Shown in pieces: positions 42,646 to 50,854 of a DNA stretch of 64,000 nucleotides (position 1 is the first letter of the stretch; every line of letters begins with the position of its first letter). The notes under the pieces were generated by a model that was not told the DNA's origin, did not search any database, and saw only the letters and a list, made by a program, of their open reading frames with translations. This stretch comes from Jingyaoa shaoxingensis (GTDB taxonomy: Bacteria; Bacillota; Clostridia; Lachnospirales; Lachnospiraceae): the NCBI RefSeq assembly GCF_014385005.1, contig NZ_JACRSZ010000003.1, forward strand, positions 1-64,000. The letters are read 5' to 3'. A program made the translations under genes and the position numbers.

Positions 42646-43491
42646 CTAATTATTTATAGTATGCAAATACTCTTCCAAGGAAAAGGTATGATCTTTTTTC
42701 CCTAAAAACAGGGTTCCATAATCCCTGCCCTGAAGGAGCTTATGAATAATATGAAAATCTTCTCCGTTGGCAATGATCATATCCGCACCGGATGTGGTAG
42801 CGATCTTGGCAGCAGATAACTTGGTACTCATGCCACCGGTACCCACTGCACTGCTGGTATCTTTTCCCATACGCATCAGATTCTCATCCAGATTCTCTAC
42901 TACATGGATAAATTCTGCATTCGGATTATGGTGTGGATCATCGGTAAATAATCCATCAATATCTGATAACAGAATCAGTAAATCCGCACCTACCAGAGAA
43001 GCTACCAGAGCAGACAAAGTATCATTGTCTCCAAACTGAATCTCATAGGTAGATACGGTATCATTTTCATTTACAATTGGAATTGCGCCCAACTTCAATA
43101 ACTCCTGAAATGTATTGTAGGCGTTCTTCCGGCTTTCATCATTGGTAATGGTATTCTTGGTCATCAGGACCTGTGCCGCCATATGACCATATTCAGAAAA
43201 AAGCTTCTGATAGATCATCATCAGCTTTGCCTGCCCAATGGCTGCACATGCCTGTTTTTCCTCTAATTTTTTTGGCTTTTCGTGGAAGCCGACACTGCGA
43301 CTTCCCACTGCGATGGCTCCGGAGGATACCAGAATCACATCTTTGCCCATATTTTTAATGTTGCAGATTTCTCGGATCAGGATCTCCAGTTTGGTCAGAT
43401 CCAGTGCACCTGTCTGCGGGTGCGTCAGAGAGGAAGATCCGATTTTAATAATAATTCTGTTTTTATCTTTTAATGTCTCACGGATATTCAC
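42646..43491 (-). CDS. proB: Glutamate 5-kinase
   Basis: First step of proline synthesis: phosphorylation of glutamate. The 281 residues form the amino-acid kinase domain only, with IIKIGSSSLTHPQTGALD, VSSGAIAVGSRSVGF and GTGGMSTKLSAAKIA. The C-terminal PUA domain of the E. coli enzyme is absent, as in several Firmicutes. The start is GTG with GGAGAG upstream. The usual partner proA is not in the window. It lies 18 bases after the flippase gene and 16 before ynzC. Confidence 0.95.
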   Translation of the reverse strand: MNIRETLKDKNRIIIKIGSSSLTHPQTGALDLTKLEILIREICNIKNMGKDVILVSSGAIAVGSRSVGFHEKPKKLEEKQACAAIGQAKLMMIYQKLFSEYGHMAAQVLMTKNTITNDESRKNAYNTFQELLKLGAIPIVNENDTVSTYEIQFGDNDTLSALVASLVGADLLILLSDIDGLFTDDPHHNPNAEFIHVVENLDENLMRMGKDTSSAVGTGGMSTKLSAAKIATTSGADMIIANGEDFHIIHKLLQGRDYGTLFLGKKDHTFSLEEYLHTINN

Positions 43492-43509
43492 GTTCTTCTC
43501 TCCCTTGTA

Positions 43510-45198
43510 TTATGCTAAAAATTTAATTTTTCTTAAAATGGCTGCCAGAGTTGCTCCCTTTGGCAGTGCTTCTATCTCAGATTCCCGGATTCCTTTCAGG
43601 CGAATCAGGAAGAATCCATAAACAAATATGGCAACAACAACTGCCAGAAGTACTGCAACTGCATTGGCAATATAGAGCAGCATGGAAGAAGGATCACTTC
43701 CGCCAGCCAGCAGAATCAGATGATCAATTCCCCAGTAAACAACAAATGCTGCAATGCCCATAAACGCTGAAGAAATCAGTGGAATGATAAACGTCTTCGG
43801 TATCTCCTGGCGATAATGGAGATGACGCTTGATTGCCATAGAATTCAGTGCGCAGACAATAAAGGCAAATAAAGTGTTGGCATATACGACACCATAGATG
43901 TTCAGGTTAAATTTCTTTAAGAATAAAATCAGTGCTGCCACATGAATCACAAGGGCAATGGCACTGTTCTTGACCGGCTCACGCATACGGCTCATACCCT
44001 GCAGCACCGCAGTGGACAGTGTAGAGATGGCGAACAGAACAATCATCAATCCGCCTGCCTGCATAATACCTGCCGGAAGTCTGTGACTGTCGCGGAACAA
44101 CAGCTGCATAATCGGAGATGCCAGTGCTGCCAGACCCACTGCACACGGAATGGTAATAATCATGGTATAACGCATGGTAGTACGCACTTTCAGTTTGGCA
44201 TCCCGGTAGTCACCGTTAATCATCGCAGCGGATAATGACGGGACAACGGAAGGAGCCAGAGAAGAGGCCAGAACCAGCGGCACGTTCATCAGAACGTAGA
44301 ATTTGCCACTGTAAATACCATAGATAATGGTATATTGCTCTTTTGTATATCCCTGTCCGGCAAGAATTGTATTGAAAATCGACTGATCCAGTGTCGGAGT
44401 AATATTGTAAATCAGCGTACTGAGCACTACCGGTAAAATGGTCGTGATAATGGCAGCGTAAATGGCACTGTCAGACTCTTTCTTTTTCGTCTGATCATGA
44501 CGCAGGTATTTACGGTTGGCCTTCTGGAACATACTGTAAACAATGATCAGAAATACCAGAGCAACAGCTACACTGACAACCGTGCCCAGTGTTCCACCTG
44601 CTGCCCCAAGTGCCGGTCCCATGGAAGTGTTGCTGCCGCCAATGGAAACACCGTAACGGAATAACAAAGCAGCACCGATAACGGATACAAAAGCATTTAT
44701 AATCTGTTCGATGATCTGTGAAACCGCTGTCGGCACCATGGATTCATGTCCCTGAAAATATCCCCGGAATACACCGGCAATGGCAAATATGAAAATTGCC
44801 GGAGACAGAACACGAAGTGCGTAAGAAGCATTATCTACTTTCATAATGCTTCCACAGATCACACCTGCAAGGAAGAAGGTCAGCAGAGAAATCACACCGC
44901 CTGCTATGACAGAAAAACGCATAGCGCAGTGAAATACCTTCTGTGCATTCTTATATTGTCCCTGGTGTAGTCTTTCTGACACCAGTTTGGAAACTGCCAG
45001 CGGAAGACTGAAAGTAGAAATCATTAACAAAATAGTATAAATCTGATTGGCAGTGGTATAATATCCGTTTCCCTCATCTCCAAGAATATTGGTCAGGGGA
45101 ATGCGGTATATCATTCCGATCACTCTGGCAATAATCGATGCCACAGCGAGAATCGTTCCCTGCACTAAATAATTCGATTTGTTTTCTTTATTTTCCAC
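43510..45198 (-). CDS. MurJ/SpoVB-like polysaccharide flippase
   Basis: MATE/MVF-superfamily membrane transporter of 562 residues with about 14 membrane helices, including paired conserved segments such as GTILAVASIIARVIGMIYRIP and FRGYFQGHESMVPTAVSQIIEQ, the SpoVB/YtgP signature. Members move lipid II or other lipid-linked sugars across the membrane in cell wall or spore cortex formation. The start is GTG after GGAGG. It is not in a sugar-synthesis cluster, so lipid II is the likelier cargo. Confidence 0.92.
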   Translation of the reverse strand: MENKENKSNYLVQGTILAVASIIARVIGMIYRIPLTNILGDEGNGYYTTANQIYTILLMISTFSLPLAVSKLVSERLHQGQYKNAQKVFHCAMRFSVIAGGVISLLTFFLAGVICGSIMKVDNASYALRVLSPAIFIFAIAGVFRGYFQGHESMVPTAVSQIIEQIINAFVSVIGAALLFRYGVSIGGSNTSMGPALGAAGGTLGTVVSVAVALVFLIIVYSMFQKANRKYLRHDQTKKKESDSAIYAAIITTILPVVLSTLIYNITPTLDQSIFNTILAGQGYTKEQYTIIYGIYSGKFYVLMNVPLVLASSLAPSVVPSLSAAMINGDYRDAKLKVRTTMRYTMIITIPCAVGLAALASPIMQLLFRDSHRLPAGIMQAGGLMIVLFAISTLSTAVLQGMSRMREPVKNSAIALVIHVAALILFLKKFNLNIYGVVYANTLFAFIVCALNSMAIKRHLHYRQEIPKTFIIPLISSAFMGIAAFVVYWGIDHLILLAGGSDPSSMLLYIANAVAVLLAVVVAIFVYGFFLIRLKGIRESEIEALPKGATLAAILRKIKFLA

Positions 45199-45239
45199 TT
45201 AAATGTATCCTCCGCGTTACTCTTTCACTTCAATATTAT

Positions 45240-46622
45240 TTACTGAAAACTGGTATCATCTTTTTTGGTATCCTGTACAATGCATATCCAGGTTTTGCCC
45301 TGGTTGATAGCGATCTCATTGCCATCGGCGTCATAATATCTGGCAGGGCCCCAGTCTGAATTCTTCTCCCATGTGGCATGCTGATAGGTTCCCTTTGTGA
45401 AAAGAATTGCATCCCCGCCGGAATTGGTGTTGATGTTCAGATATCCGTGATCATCATAATTCTGAATCTCACAGTACTGAATGATGACGTTATCAAAGCT
45501 AAGCTGGTTACCTGTAGATTCATCGATCTGTGCAGCACCGGCGGAACGGTCCGGATACTCAGATCTCAGATACTTCTGTGTGGTCTCATCATAATCAAAA
45601 TATGGATGGTTCGAATACTGATGAGGTACAATATGGGTTGCGGTTCCCTCGGAATAAGTAACTGTCTCTCCATCTGCTGCAAACTTAAAGTGGCCGGTAT
45701 AGTCATTATCCAGTTCCATACTGTATTCCTTCTTCTCAATACCCTTTAAGATGCCTTCACCACTGGTATAGCAGTTATGCGGAGCCACACGGTCAGAAGT
45801 ACGGAAGAATACATCTTCTCCTGCATAACCGTTCAGTTCTCCTACGGAATCCTGATACTGCAGACCACTGATGTTGTTTACCATATCAGAGTTCAGAAGA
45901 TCGTATGCATAAACAGCCTGACCATAGTGTACATAGATAGCATCGAATTCCAGTGCCCAGTCAATATAATAATCACGGCAGCTTCTGACAGGACCGATCT
46001 TGTCCAGTCCTTCAACAGTATCATAAATCGCCATCATACGGGTGATCTCGCCTTCTACAGGTGCTTCATAAATTACAGAAGCCTGCTCAATATCGGACTG
46101 TGGAAGTGCGTTGATAATATTGTTAATCATAACAGCAACTGGTCTCTGAAGTGCAATTTCAGAATCAGTAAGCTGTCCGGTAAGGTAACTGTGTACCTGT
46201 CCGTTCACATCCGGAGTCTCTCGTTCTCCACCGCCTCGTTTAATATCTGTACGCGGATCCTGATGCCAGCTGTCATCATCACTGCTGCTCTTTGCAGAAG
46301 CTTCCTCTGTAGAAGACTCTTCTGAGGAATCACTGGAAGATGCACTGTCGTCATAAGATTCTTCAGAATAGGAAGAACCATCATCAGAATAAGATACGTC
46401 ATCATAATATCCTGTGTCGGAATAAGATCCGTCATCGTAATATCCGGCGTCGGAATAGGAGCCGTCATCATAATATCCTGTGTCAGAATAAGATCCGTCA
46501 TCATAGTATCCTGTATCGGAGTAGGATCCGTCGTCATAATATTCTTCTGCACAGATCTGGCCTGTTACCAGACAGGAAAATGCAGAAACACCAAGTAAAC
46601 ATACTACAAATTTTTTTCTCAT
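45240..46622 (-). CDS. Secreted DUF3048-domain protein with N-terminal tandem repeats
   Basis: Extracellular or surface protein of 460 residues when started at MRKKFVVCLLG; AAAGGAGG precedes this ATG and the seven-codon extension upstream was rejected. A signal peptide (about 1-25) is followed by five near-identical 11-residue repeats (YYDDGSYSDTG, residues 28-82), then a Ser/Asp-rich acidic stretch to about 130. The DUF3048 domain follows (RPVAVMINNI, YEAPVEGEITRMMAIYD, GPVRSCRDYY, YVHYGQAVYAYDLL). Bacillus YerB is the best-known relative and its function is unknown. It lies 27 bases after ybeY. Confidence 0.9.
   Translation of the reverse strand: MRKKFVVCLLGVSAFSCLVTGQICAEEYYDDGSYSDTGYYDDGSYSDTGYYDDGSYSDAGYYDDGSYSDTGYYDDVSYSDDGSSYSEESYDDSASSSDSSEESSTEEASAKSSSDDDSWHQDPRTDIKRGGGERETPDVNGQVHSYLTGQLTDSEIALQRPVAVMINNIINALPQSDIEQASVIYEAPVEGEITRMMAIYDTVEGLDKIGPVRSCRDYYIDWALEFDAIYVHYGQAVYAYDLLNSDMVNNISGLQYQDSVGELNGYAGEDVFFRTSDRVAPHNCYTSGEGILKGIEKKEYSMELDNDYTGHFKFAADGETVTYSEGTATHIVPHQYSNHPYFDYDETTQKYLRSEYPDRSAGAAQIDESTGNQLSFDNVIIQYCEIQNYDDHGYLNINTNSGGDAILFTKGTYQHATWEKNSDWGPARYYDADGNEIAINQGKTWICIVQDTKKDDTSFQ
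46377..46541 (-). repeat. Five tandem 33-bp repeats inside the DUF3048 gene
   Basis: Five consecutive in-frame 33-bp units encode YYDDGSYSDTG with small changes (Ala for Thr in unit 3; Val for Gly and Asp for Thr in unit 5). The near identity at the DNA level indicates recent expansion by slippage or recombination; copy number is likely variable between strains. Confidence 0.9.
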
Positions 46623-46648
46623 TTGATTGCCTCCTTTTGTCACAATAA

Positions 46649-47146
46649 TCAGTCTCTGTTTATATGCAGGTCATTCAGAATATTTTTCTGCTTTTCTTCC
46701 ATAACAGCAGCTTCTGCCTCTGTCATATGATCATAACCGATCAGATGATACATGCTGTGGGCCACCAGAAATGCAAATTCTCTTAAAAGAGAATGTCCAT
46801 ATTCTTCTGACTGTACCTTCACATGATCCACGGAGATCACAATATCCCCCAGCATCAGTTCCCCACTGTCCGGATCAAAACTGTCCATCTCTTCTTCCAG
46901 AAAATCAAATTCCCCGGCTACAGGGAACTGGGTCATCGGAAATGACAGTACATCCGTTGCACGGTCAATTCCGCGCTGCTGTAAATTAATTTCATGAATA
47001 GCATTGTCGTCCGTCAGTGTCAGATCGACCGTTGCCTCATAAGGACATTTTTCTTTGTCAAGAACAGCATTCATCACTCGAAAAGCCACTTCGTGGCAGT
47101 CAAATTCAAAATCACAGCTGCATTCTTCCGTCAGGTTCAGTGTCAT
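46649..47146 (-). CDS. ybeY: Endoribonuclease YbeY (rRNA maturation factor)
   Basis: Zinc-dependent RNase for 16S rRNA 3' maturation and ribosome quality control, 165 residues from MTLNLTEECS (AAGGGATAACATT before the ATG; the 26-codon upstream extension was rejected). The zinc motif is HSMYHLIGYDH, three histidines as in HGxLHLxGYDH, with Ser-Met replacing Gly-x. DRATDVLSFPM and GDIVISVDHVK are also conserved. It follows phoH by four bases, the normal partner. Confidence 0.95.
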   Translation of the reverse strand: MTLNLTEECSCDFEFDCHEVAFRVMNAVLDKEKCPYEATVDLTLTDDNAIHEINLQQRGIDRATDVLSFPMTQFPVAGEFDFLEEEMDSFDPDSGELMLGDIVISVDHVKVQSEEYGHSLLREFAFLVAHSMYHLIGYDHMTEAEAAVMEEKQKNILNDLHINRD

Positions 47147-47150
47147 AATG

Positions 47151-48161
47151 TTATCCCTTCTGATGAGATGAAGTCTTCTGCTGTCTGGCAGCAGTACGCT
47201 TTGTCTGCTTTGCTTCATAATCATCGTATGCTTTTACGATCTTCTGTACCAGAGGATGACGAACAACGTCTTTATTAGTCAGTGTACAGAATTCAATTCC
47301 TTCTACTTTACCAAGTACCCTGGTCGCCACATCCAGACCGGACTGTGCACCGAATGGAAGGTCCTTCTGTGTCATATCACCGGTTACAATCACTTTGGAT
47401 CCAAAACCGATTCGCGTCAGAAACATCTTCATCTGAGCCGGTGTGGTATTCTGTGCCTCGTCCAGAATGATATATGCATTATCCAGTGTCCGTCCTCTCA
47501 TATAGGCAAGAGGTGCCACTTCAATCAGCCCCTTTTCCATATTCTTCTGGAAACTCTCCGGTCCCATAATCTGATACAGTGCATCATACAACGGACGAAG
47601 ATACGGGTCTACCTTACTTTGCAGATCTCCAGGCAGAAATCCCAGCTTCTCACCTGCTTCAATGGCAGGTCTGGTCAGAATAATTCTCGCTACTTCTTCA
47701 TTCTTAAATGCCTGAATGGCCATGGCCATGGCAAGATATGTCTTACCGGTACCTGCAGGTCCGATTCCGAATACGATCATATTCTTACGGATGGCATCGA
47801 TATATGCCTTCTGTCCGAGCGTCTTTGGTTTGATCTGTTTTCCATTAATGGTATGGCAGATACAGTCTTTGTCTATGTCTACGATTGCGGATTCTTTATC
47901 TTCCATGGCAAGTGCCAGTGCATAATCCACGTTTTGCTCTGTGATAGTGTTGCCTGCCTTCGCCAGTGCAGCCAGACTCTCAATGATCTGCGCTGCTTTT
48001 CTGGAACTGTATTCACTGCCAAGGACCTTGATATTGCCTTCTCTGGATATAATTGTAACATTCAGGGTCTTCTCAATCCGTTTCACATGCTGGTCAAACT
48101 GACCGAAAATGTTTGCCTCCAGACTGGCAGGTATCGTTACAACCGTCTCTATAATACTCAT
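47151..48161 (-). CDS. phoH: PhoH-family ATPase
   Basis: Cytosolic RNA-linked ATPase of 336 residues. An N-terminal KH-like segment precedes the ATPase domain with Walker A GPAGTGKTYLAMAMA and Walker B YIILDEAQNTT. Commonly encoded next to ybeY and proposed to act in RNA processing. Its ATG overlaps the yqfD stop by four bases (ATGA). Confidence 0.95.
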   Translation of the reverse strand: MSIIETVVTIPASLEANIFGQFDQHVKRIEKTLNVTIISREGNIKVLGSEYSSRKAAQIIESLAALAKAGNTITEQNVDYALALAMEDKESAIVDIDKDCICHTINGKQIKPKTLGQKAYIDAIRKNMIVFGIGPAGTGKTYLAMAMAIQAFKNEEVARIILTRPAIEAGEKLGFLPGDLQSKVDPYLRPLYDALYQIMGPESFQKNMEKGLIEVAPLAYMRGRTLDNAYIILDEAQNTTPAQMKMFLTRIGFGSKVIVTGDMTQKDLPFGAQSGLDVATRVLGKVEGIEFCTLTNKDVVRHPLVQKIVKAYDDYEAKQTKRTAARQQKTSSHQKG

Positions 48162-49396
48162 GAATTAGTCCTTTCCTCGTTGTCTTCCACTTGCGTGGCA
48201 GGTATGCTTCTGGTCTCTGATATGTATGCCTGATAGTTACAGACGCACTTACAGATGGTCATACCTATTTCTATTTTAACATTTTTTTTGAATATTTGAA
48301 CCCCTTTTTCTGCATTTTCAGTAATAAATTTCTCCAGGCGCCTTTCCGCCTTATCTTTTGCAGCTTCTTCTGACAGAAAAATACTGTGGGATTCCACTTC
48401 ATGGCAGATGACTTTTCCCAGGCAGACAGGAAGATAAAAGCCAGGGAAAAGTGATAACTGTGTTTCTTCCACCATAAGATCAGATGACTCAGATGTTTCC
48501 TGTATTTTTCCCGTGGAAAATACCTGATTACCGATTTTCAGGTACCAGTTTACCTGTCCCTGATCCGGATAGGTATCTTGCTGCCCGCTTCTTGGAAAGG
48601 TGTCTGTGTAAGTTCCGGATGTTTCCATGAGAATATCAGCATCAGCATTCACATAACGGATATTCGCAATCTCACCATCATCATTCGTAACAGGAATAGC
48701 ACCAGAGACAAGAATATCTCCTTTCCGGATCTGATCTCCTTCCTGAACACAGGACACCCCTTCCCTTGTAACAATATCCAGAATCTTGCCGTCACAGACT
48801 GCAACCAGGCTGCTGCCCTCTGAATCAGAAAACCAGACACCCTGATCCATGGTGTAAGCAGAATCTGTATTTTCTTTGATATTGATCTCCAGAAACGTTC
48901 CCTGTTTTTTCACTGCTACCCAGGTGATACCTGGAAATGCATTACGAATATCAGCCGCTATTTTTTTACAGTCGATCTTTCTGCTCAGGCTTCCGGGACG
49001 AATCTCATTCTGTTCCAGATACGACAGCATCTGCATTGTGGTGATTTCCTGATTCCCGCAGATGTCAATTCTCCAGATATGGATAGAGAGCAAATACAGA
49101 AAAAAACAGCACCAGATCCATCCAAGTAGCAGTAACTTGCGTTTTCTGTGCTGTTTCAGAAAAAAAGGCATACCAGACTTCTGTACAATACGGATATGCA
49201 CACCACTTTTCTTTACCAATCTTTTTATTTTTAAGAAATCACCAGCCATCATAATGGCCGTATAACCGTCCTGGTCCCTGCAAATCCGGCAGAAAGAAAT
49301 CTCATGATTCACGCACAGATTCAGGAATCTTTCACAGGAATCTCCTGTTATGCGCACCCTCAGGCAGCCGGTCCAGAAAAAATTATGATGAAGCAT
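48158..49396 (-). CDS. yqfD: Sporulation protein YqfD
   Basis: Membrane protein of 412 residues needed for normal sporulation in Bacillus and made in the mother cell. One membrane helix lies at about residues 88-108 (LLLGWIWCCFFLYLLSIHIW). The cytosolic N-terminus contains FLNLCVNHEISFCRICRDQDG. The outer part has the YqfD repeats (GNQEITTMQMLSYLEQNEI, GITWVAVKKQGTFLEINI). It lies 15 bases after yqfC, the conserved pair. Confidence 0.93.
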   Translation of the reverse strand: MLHHNFFWTGCLRVRITGDSCERFLNLCVNHEISFCRICRDQDGYTAIMMAGDFLKIKRLVKKSGVHIRIVQKSGMPFFLKQHRKRKLLLLGWIWCCFFLYLLSIHIWRIDICGNQEITTMQMLSYLEQNEIRPGSLSRKIDCKKIAADIRNAFPGITWVAVKKQGTFLEINIKENTDSAYTMDQGVWFSDSEGSSLVAVCDGKILDIVTREGVSCVQEGDQIRKGDILVSGAIPVTNDDGEIANIRYVNADADILMETSGTYTDTFPRSGQQDTYPDQGQVNWYLKIGNQVFSTGKIQETSESSDLMVEETQLSLFPGFYLPVCLGKVICHEVESHSIFLSEEAAKDKAERRLEKFITENAEKGVQIFKKNVKIEIGMTICKCVCNYQAYISETRSIPATQVEDNEERTNS

Positions 49397-49411
49397 AGGG
49401 ATATGTCACCT

Positions 49412-49672
49412 CTACAGAAACATAACTTTTTGAATTACACCCTCCAGCACCAGTTCCTGGCTGGAATACCGGAGTATCTGAAGTCCCTTTCCACAGATCT
49501 CTATCTGGCAGGTCTTACACTGAAGCAAAAGTCTGTTCGAACTGTAGTCAATCATTCTGGTATAATTTTCCAACTTTACCTGATGATTTCCGCAAATCTG
49601 AAGATAAGAATATCGTGCAGCCGTATCCTGTGGTATCTGAAAAGCATCCATAGCGGATTTTAAAAGATCCAT
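49412..49672 (-). CDS. yqfC: Sporulation protein YqfC (YabP family)
   Basis: Small 86-residue protein of the YabP/YqfC family. Conserved features are LQICGNHQVKLENYTRMIDYS and GKGLQILRYSSQELVLEG. In Bacillus yqfCD is expressed under the mother-cell factor sigma-E. It heads the yqfC-yqfD-phoH-ybeY unit and a sigma-E-like promoter is visible just upstream. Confidence 0.92.
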   Translation of the reverse strand: MDLLKSAMDAFQIPQDTAARYSYLQICGNHQVKLENYTRMIDYSSNRLLLQCKTCQIEICGKGLQILRYSSQELVLEGVIQKVMFL

Positions 49673-49699
49673 TTGCTCACCGAAATTCCGGCTTTCTTT

Positions 49700-49727
49700 A
49701 ATATATGTGACAGTAATCAGATTATTC
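49700..49727 (-). promoter_or_regulatory. Possible sigma-E-type sporulation promoter of yqfC
   Basis: GAATAAT (49721-49727, - strand) and CATATATT (49700-49707) have 13-base spacing, resembling the sigma-E consensus (KMATATT and CATACAMT, spacing about 14). It lies 28 bases upstream of yqfC and overlaps the 3' end of the DUF2284 gene. Sequences are AT-rich, so chance resemblance is possible. Confidence 0.35.
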
Positions 49728-50261
49728 CTGATAAAAAATCAGGCCAAACCAGGTAACGGTATGCATATCAGTATAAAATTCAATGTTATATTTATCTGTC
49801 AAATTCACAACCAGAATGCCGTAGCTCTCGATACAGGGAATGGCTATATCCGGATGGCGGCAGGCAGCCGGATAAGCACACTGTTCGCAGATCTGGCAGG
49901 AATCACCGGATAATGCAAAACAGGATATTTCTGCATCTTTTAAATCCTTCAGGATCTCTCTGGTAATCTCCTCATGGGAGGTTCTGGAAGCAAGTGCCTC
50001 TGCAAATATGGAAGAATCCGTCACTTCTGCCTGGGTTGTATAGAGAAGGACATGTCCATAAGAGAGGCATTTCTGTCTGCATTCTTCTACGCTCCCTACT
50101 CCCGGCGGACAAGACCATGACTTTCCGTAACGTTCACATTCTGTCTGGCAAATACTGCGCACTTTATCAGAAAAGGTAAGTTCCTGTGTACTGCAGAATG
50201 CATACTGAATGATAGGATACTGACTAATGATTGTTTCTATTTTTTCATTTACTGTTTCCAT
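49722..50261 (-). CDS. DUF2284 cysteine-rich putative metal-binding protein
   Basis: A 179-residue protein with about ten cysteines. They occur in CPPGVGSVEECRQKC (mid-region) and CQICEQCAYPAACRHPDIAIPC near the C-terminus, the usual DUF2284 pattern suggestive of an iron-sulfur or other metal site. Function is unknown. It starts 12 bases after rlmH and ends before yqfC. Confidence 0.88.
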   Translation of the reverse strand: METVNEKIETIISQYPIIQYAFCSTQELTFSDKVRSICQTECERYGKSWSCPPGVGSVEECRQKCLSYGHVLLYTTQAEVTDSSIFAEALASRTSHEEITREILKDLKDAEISCFALSGDSCQICEQCAYPAACRHPDIAIPCIESYGILVVNLTDKYNIEFYTDMHTVTWFGLIFYQE

Positions 50262-50273
50262 CCTCTGGCTCCT

Positions 50274-50753
50274 CTACTTGTGATATGGCTCTCCAAACTG
50301 AATCCGATAGCCACGGTAAATCTGTTCCAGAAGAATGACTCTCATAAGCTGATGCGGGAAGGTCATATCTGAAAAACTTAATGCACAATCTGCTTTTTGG
50401 ATAATCCTGTCATCCAGTCCCAGTGACCCGCCGATAAAGAACTGAATATGACTGACGCCTCTGACACCAAGCTGCTCGATATAAGAAGAGAACTTTTCTG
50501 ATGTCATACGGCGTCCTTGAATGGCAAGCACAATCTTATAAGCATCGTCTCTGGTATACTTTAACAGACGCTCTCCTTCTTTTGCCTTGATCTGATCCAC
50601 CTCTGTCTGACTGGCATGATCCGGTGTCTTCTCATCTGTCACTTCAATAATCTCCAGCTTGCAATAACGGGACAGACGCTTGGAATACTCAGCTATGGCA
50701 TCCGCAAAATATTTTTCTTTGATTTTCCCTACACAAAGAATGGTAATTTTCAT
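50274..50753 (-). CDS. rlmH: 23S rRNA pseudouridine-1915 N3-methyltransferase RlmH
   Basis: SPOUT-class methyltransferase acting on pseudouridine 1915 of 23S rRNA within assembled 70S ribosomes. At 159 residues it is full-length. Motifs are ILCVGKIKEKYFADAIAEYSKRL at both ends of the first strand pair, FFIGGSLGLDDRII knot loop, and LSFSDMTFPHQLMRVILLEQIYRGY. It lies downstream of a partial terminator after nfnB. Confidence 0.97.
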   Translation of the reverse strand: MKITILCVGKIKEKYFADAIAEYSKRLSRYCKLEIIEVTDEKTPDHASQTEVDQIKAKEGERLLKYTRDDAYKIVLAIQGRRMTSEKFSSYIEQLGVRGVSHIQFFIGGSLGLDDRIIQKADCALSFSDMTFPHQLMRVILLEQIYRGYRIQFGEPYHK

Positions 50754-50780
50754 ATATCACCTCTTAAAAAGATCATAAGG

Positions 50781-50810
50781 AAAAAGGGCTACAGCCCGGA
50801 AGCCGCAGTC
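50781..50810 (-). terminator. Terminator after nfnB
   Basis: GGCT/AGCC stem with a nested GGGC-TGTA-GCCC hairpin is followed directly by TTTTTCC on the - strand, 27 bases before rlmH. The short stem suggests incomplete termination. Confidence 0.55.
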
Positions 50811-50854
50811 CTCTTTCTCTGTGTATCTGTGAAGTCACTGAACAGATACGATAC

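Noticed and set aside
46377..46541. CRISPR-like array
   Set aside because: The 33-bp repeats are contiguous and in frame within a secreted protein gene, with no spacers and no cas genes nearby.
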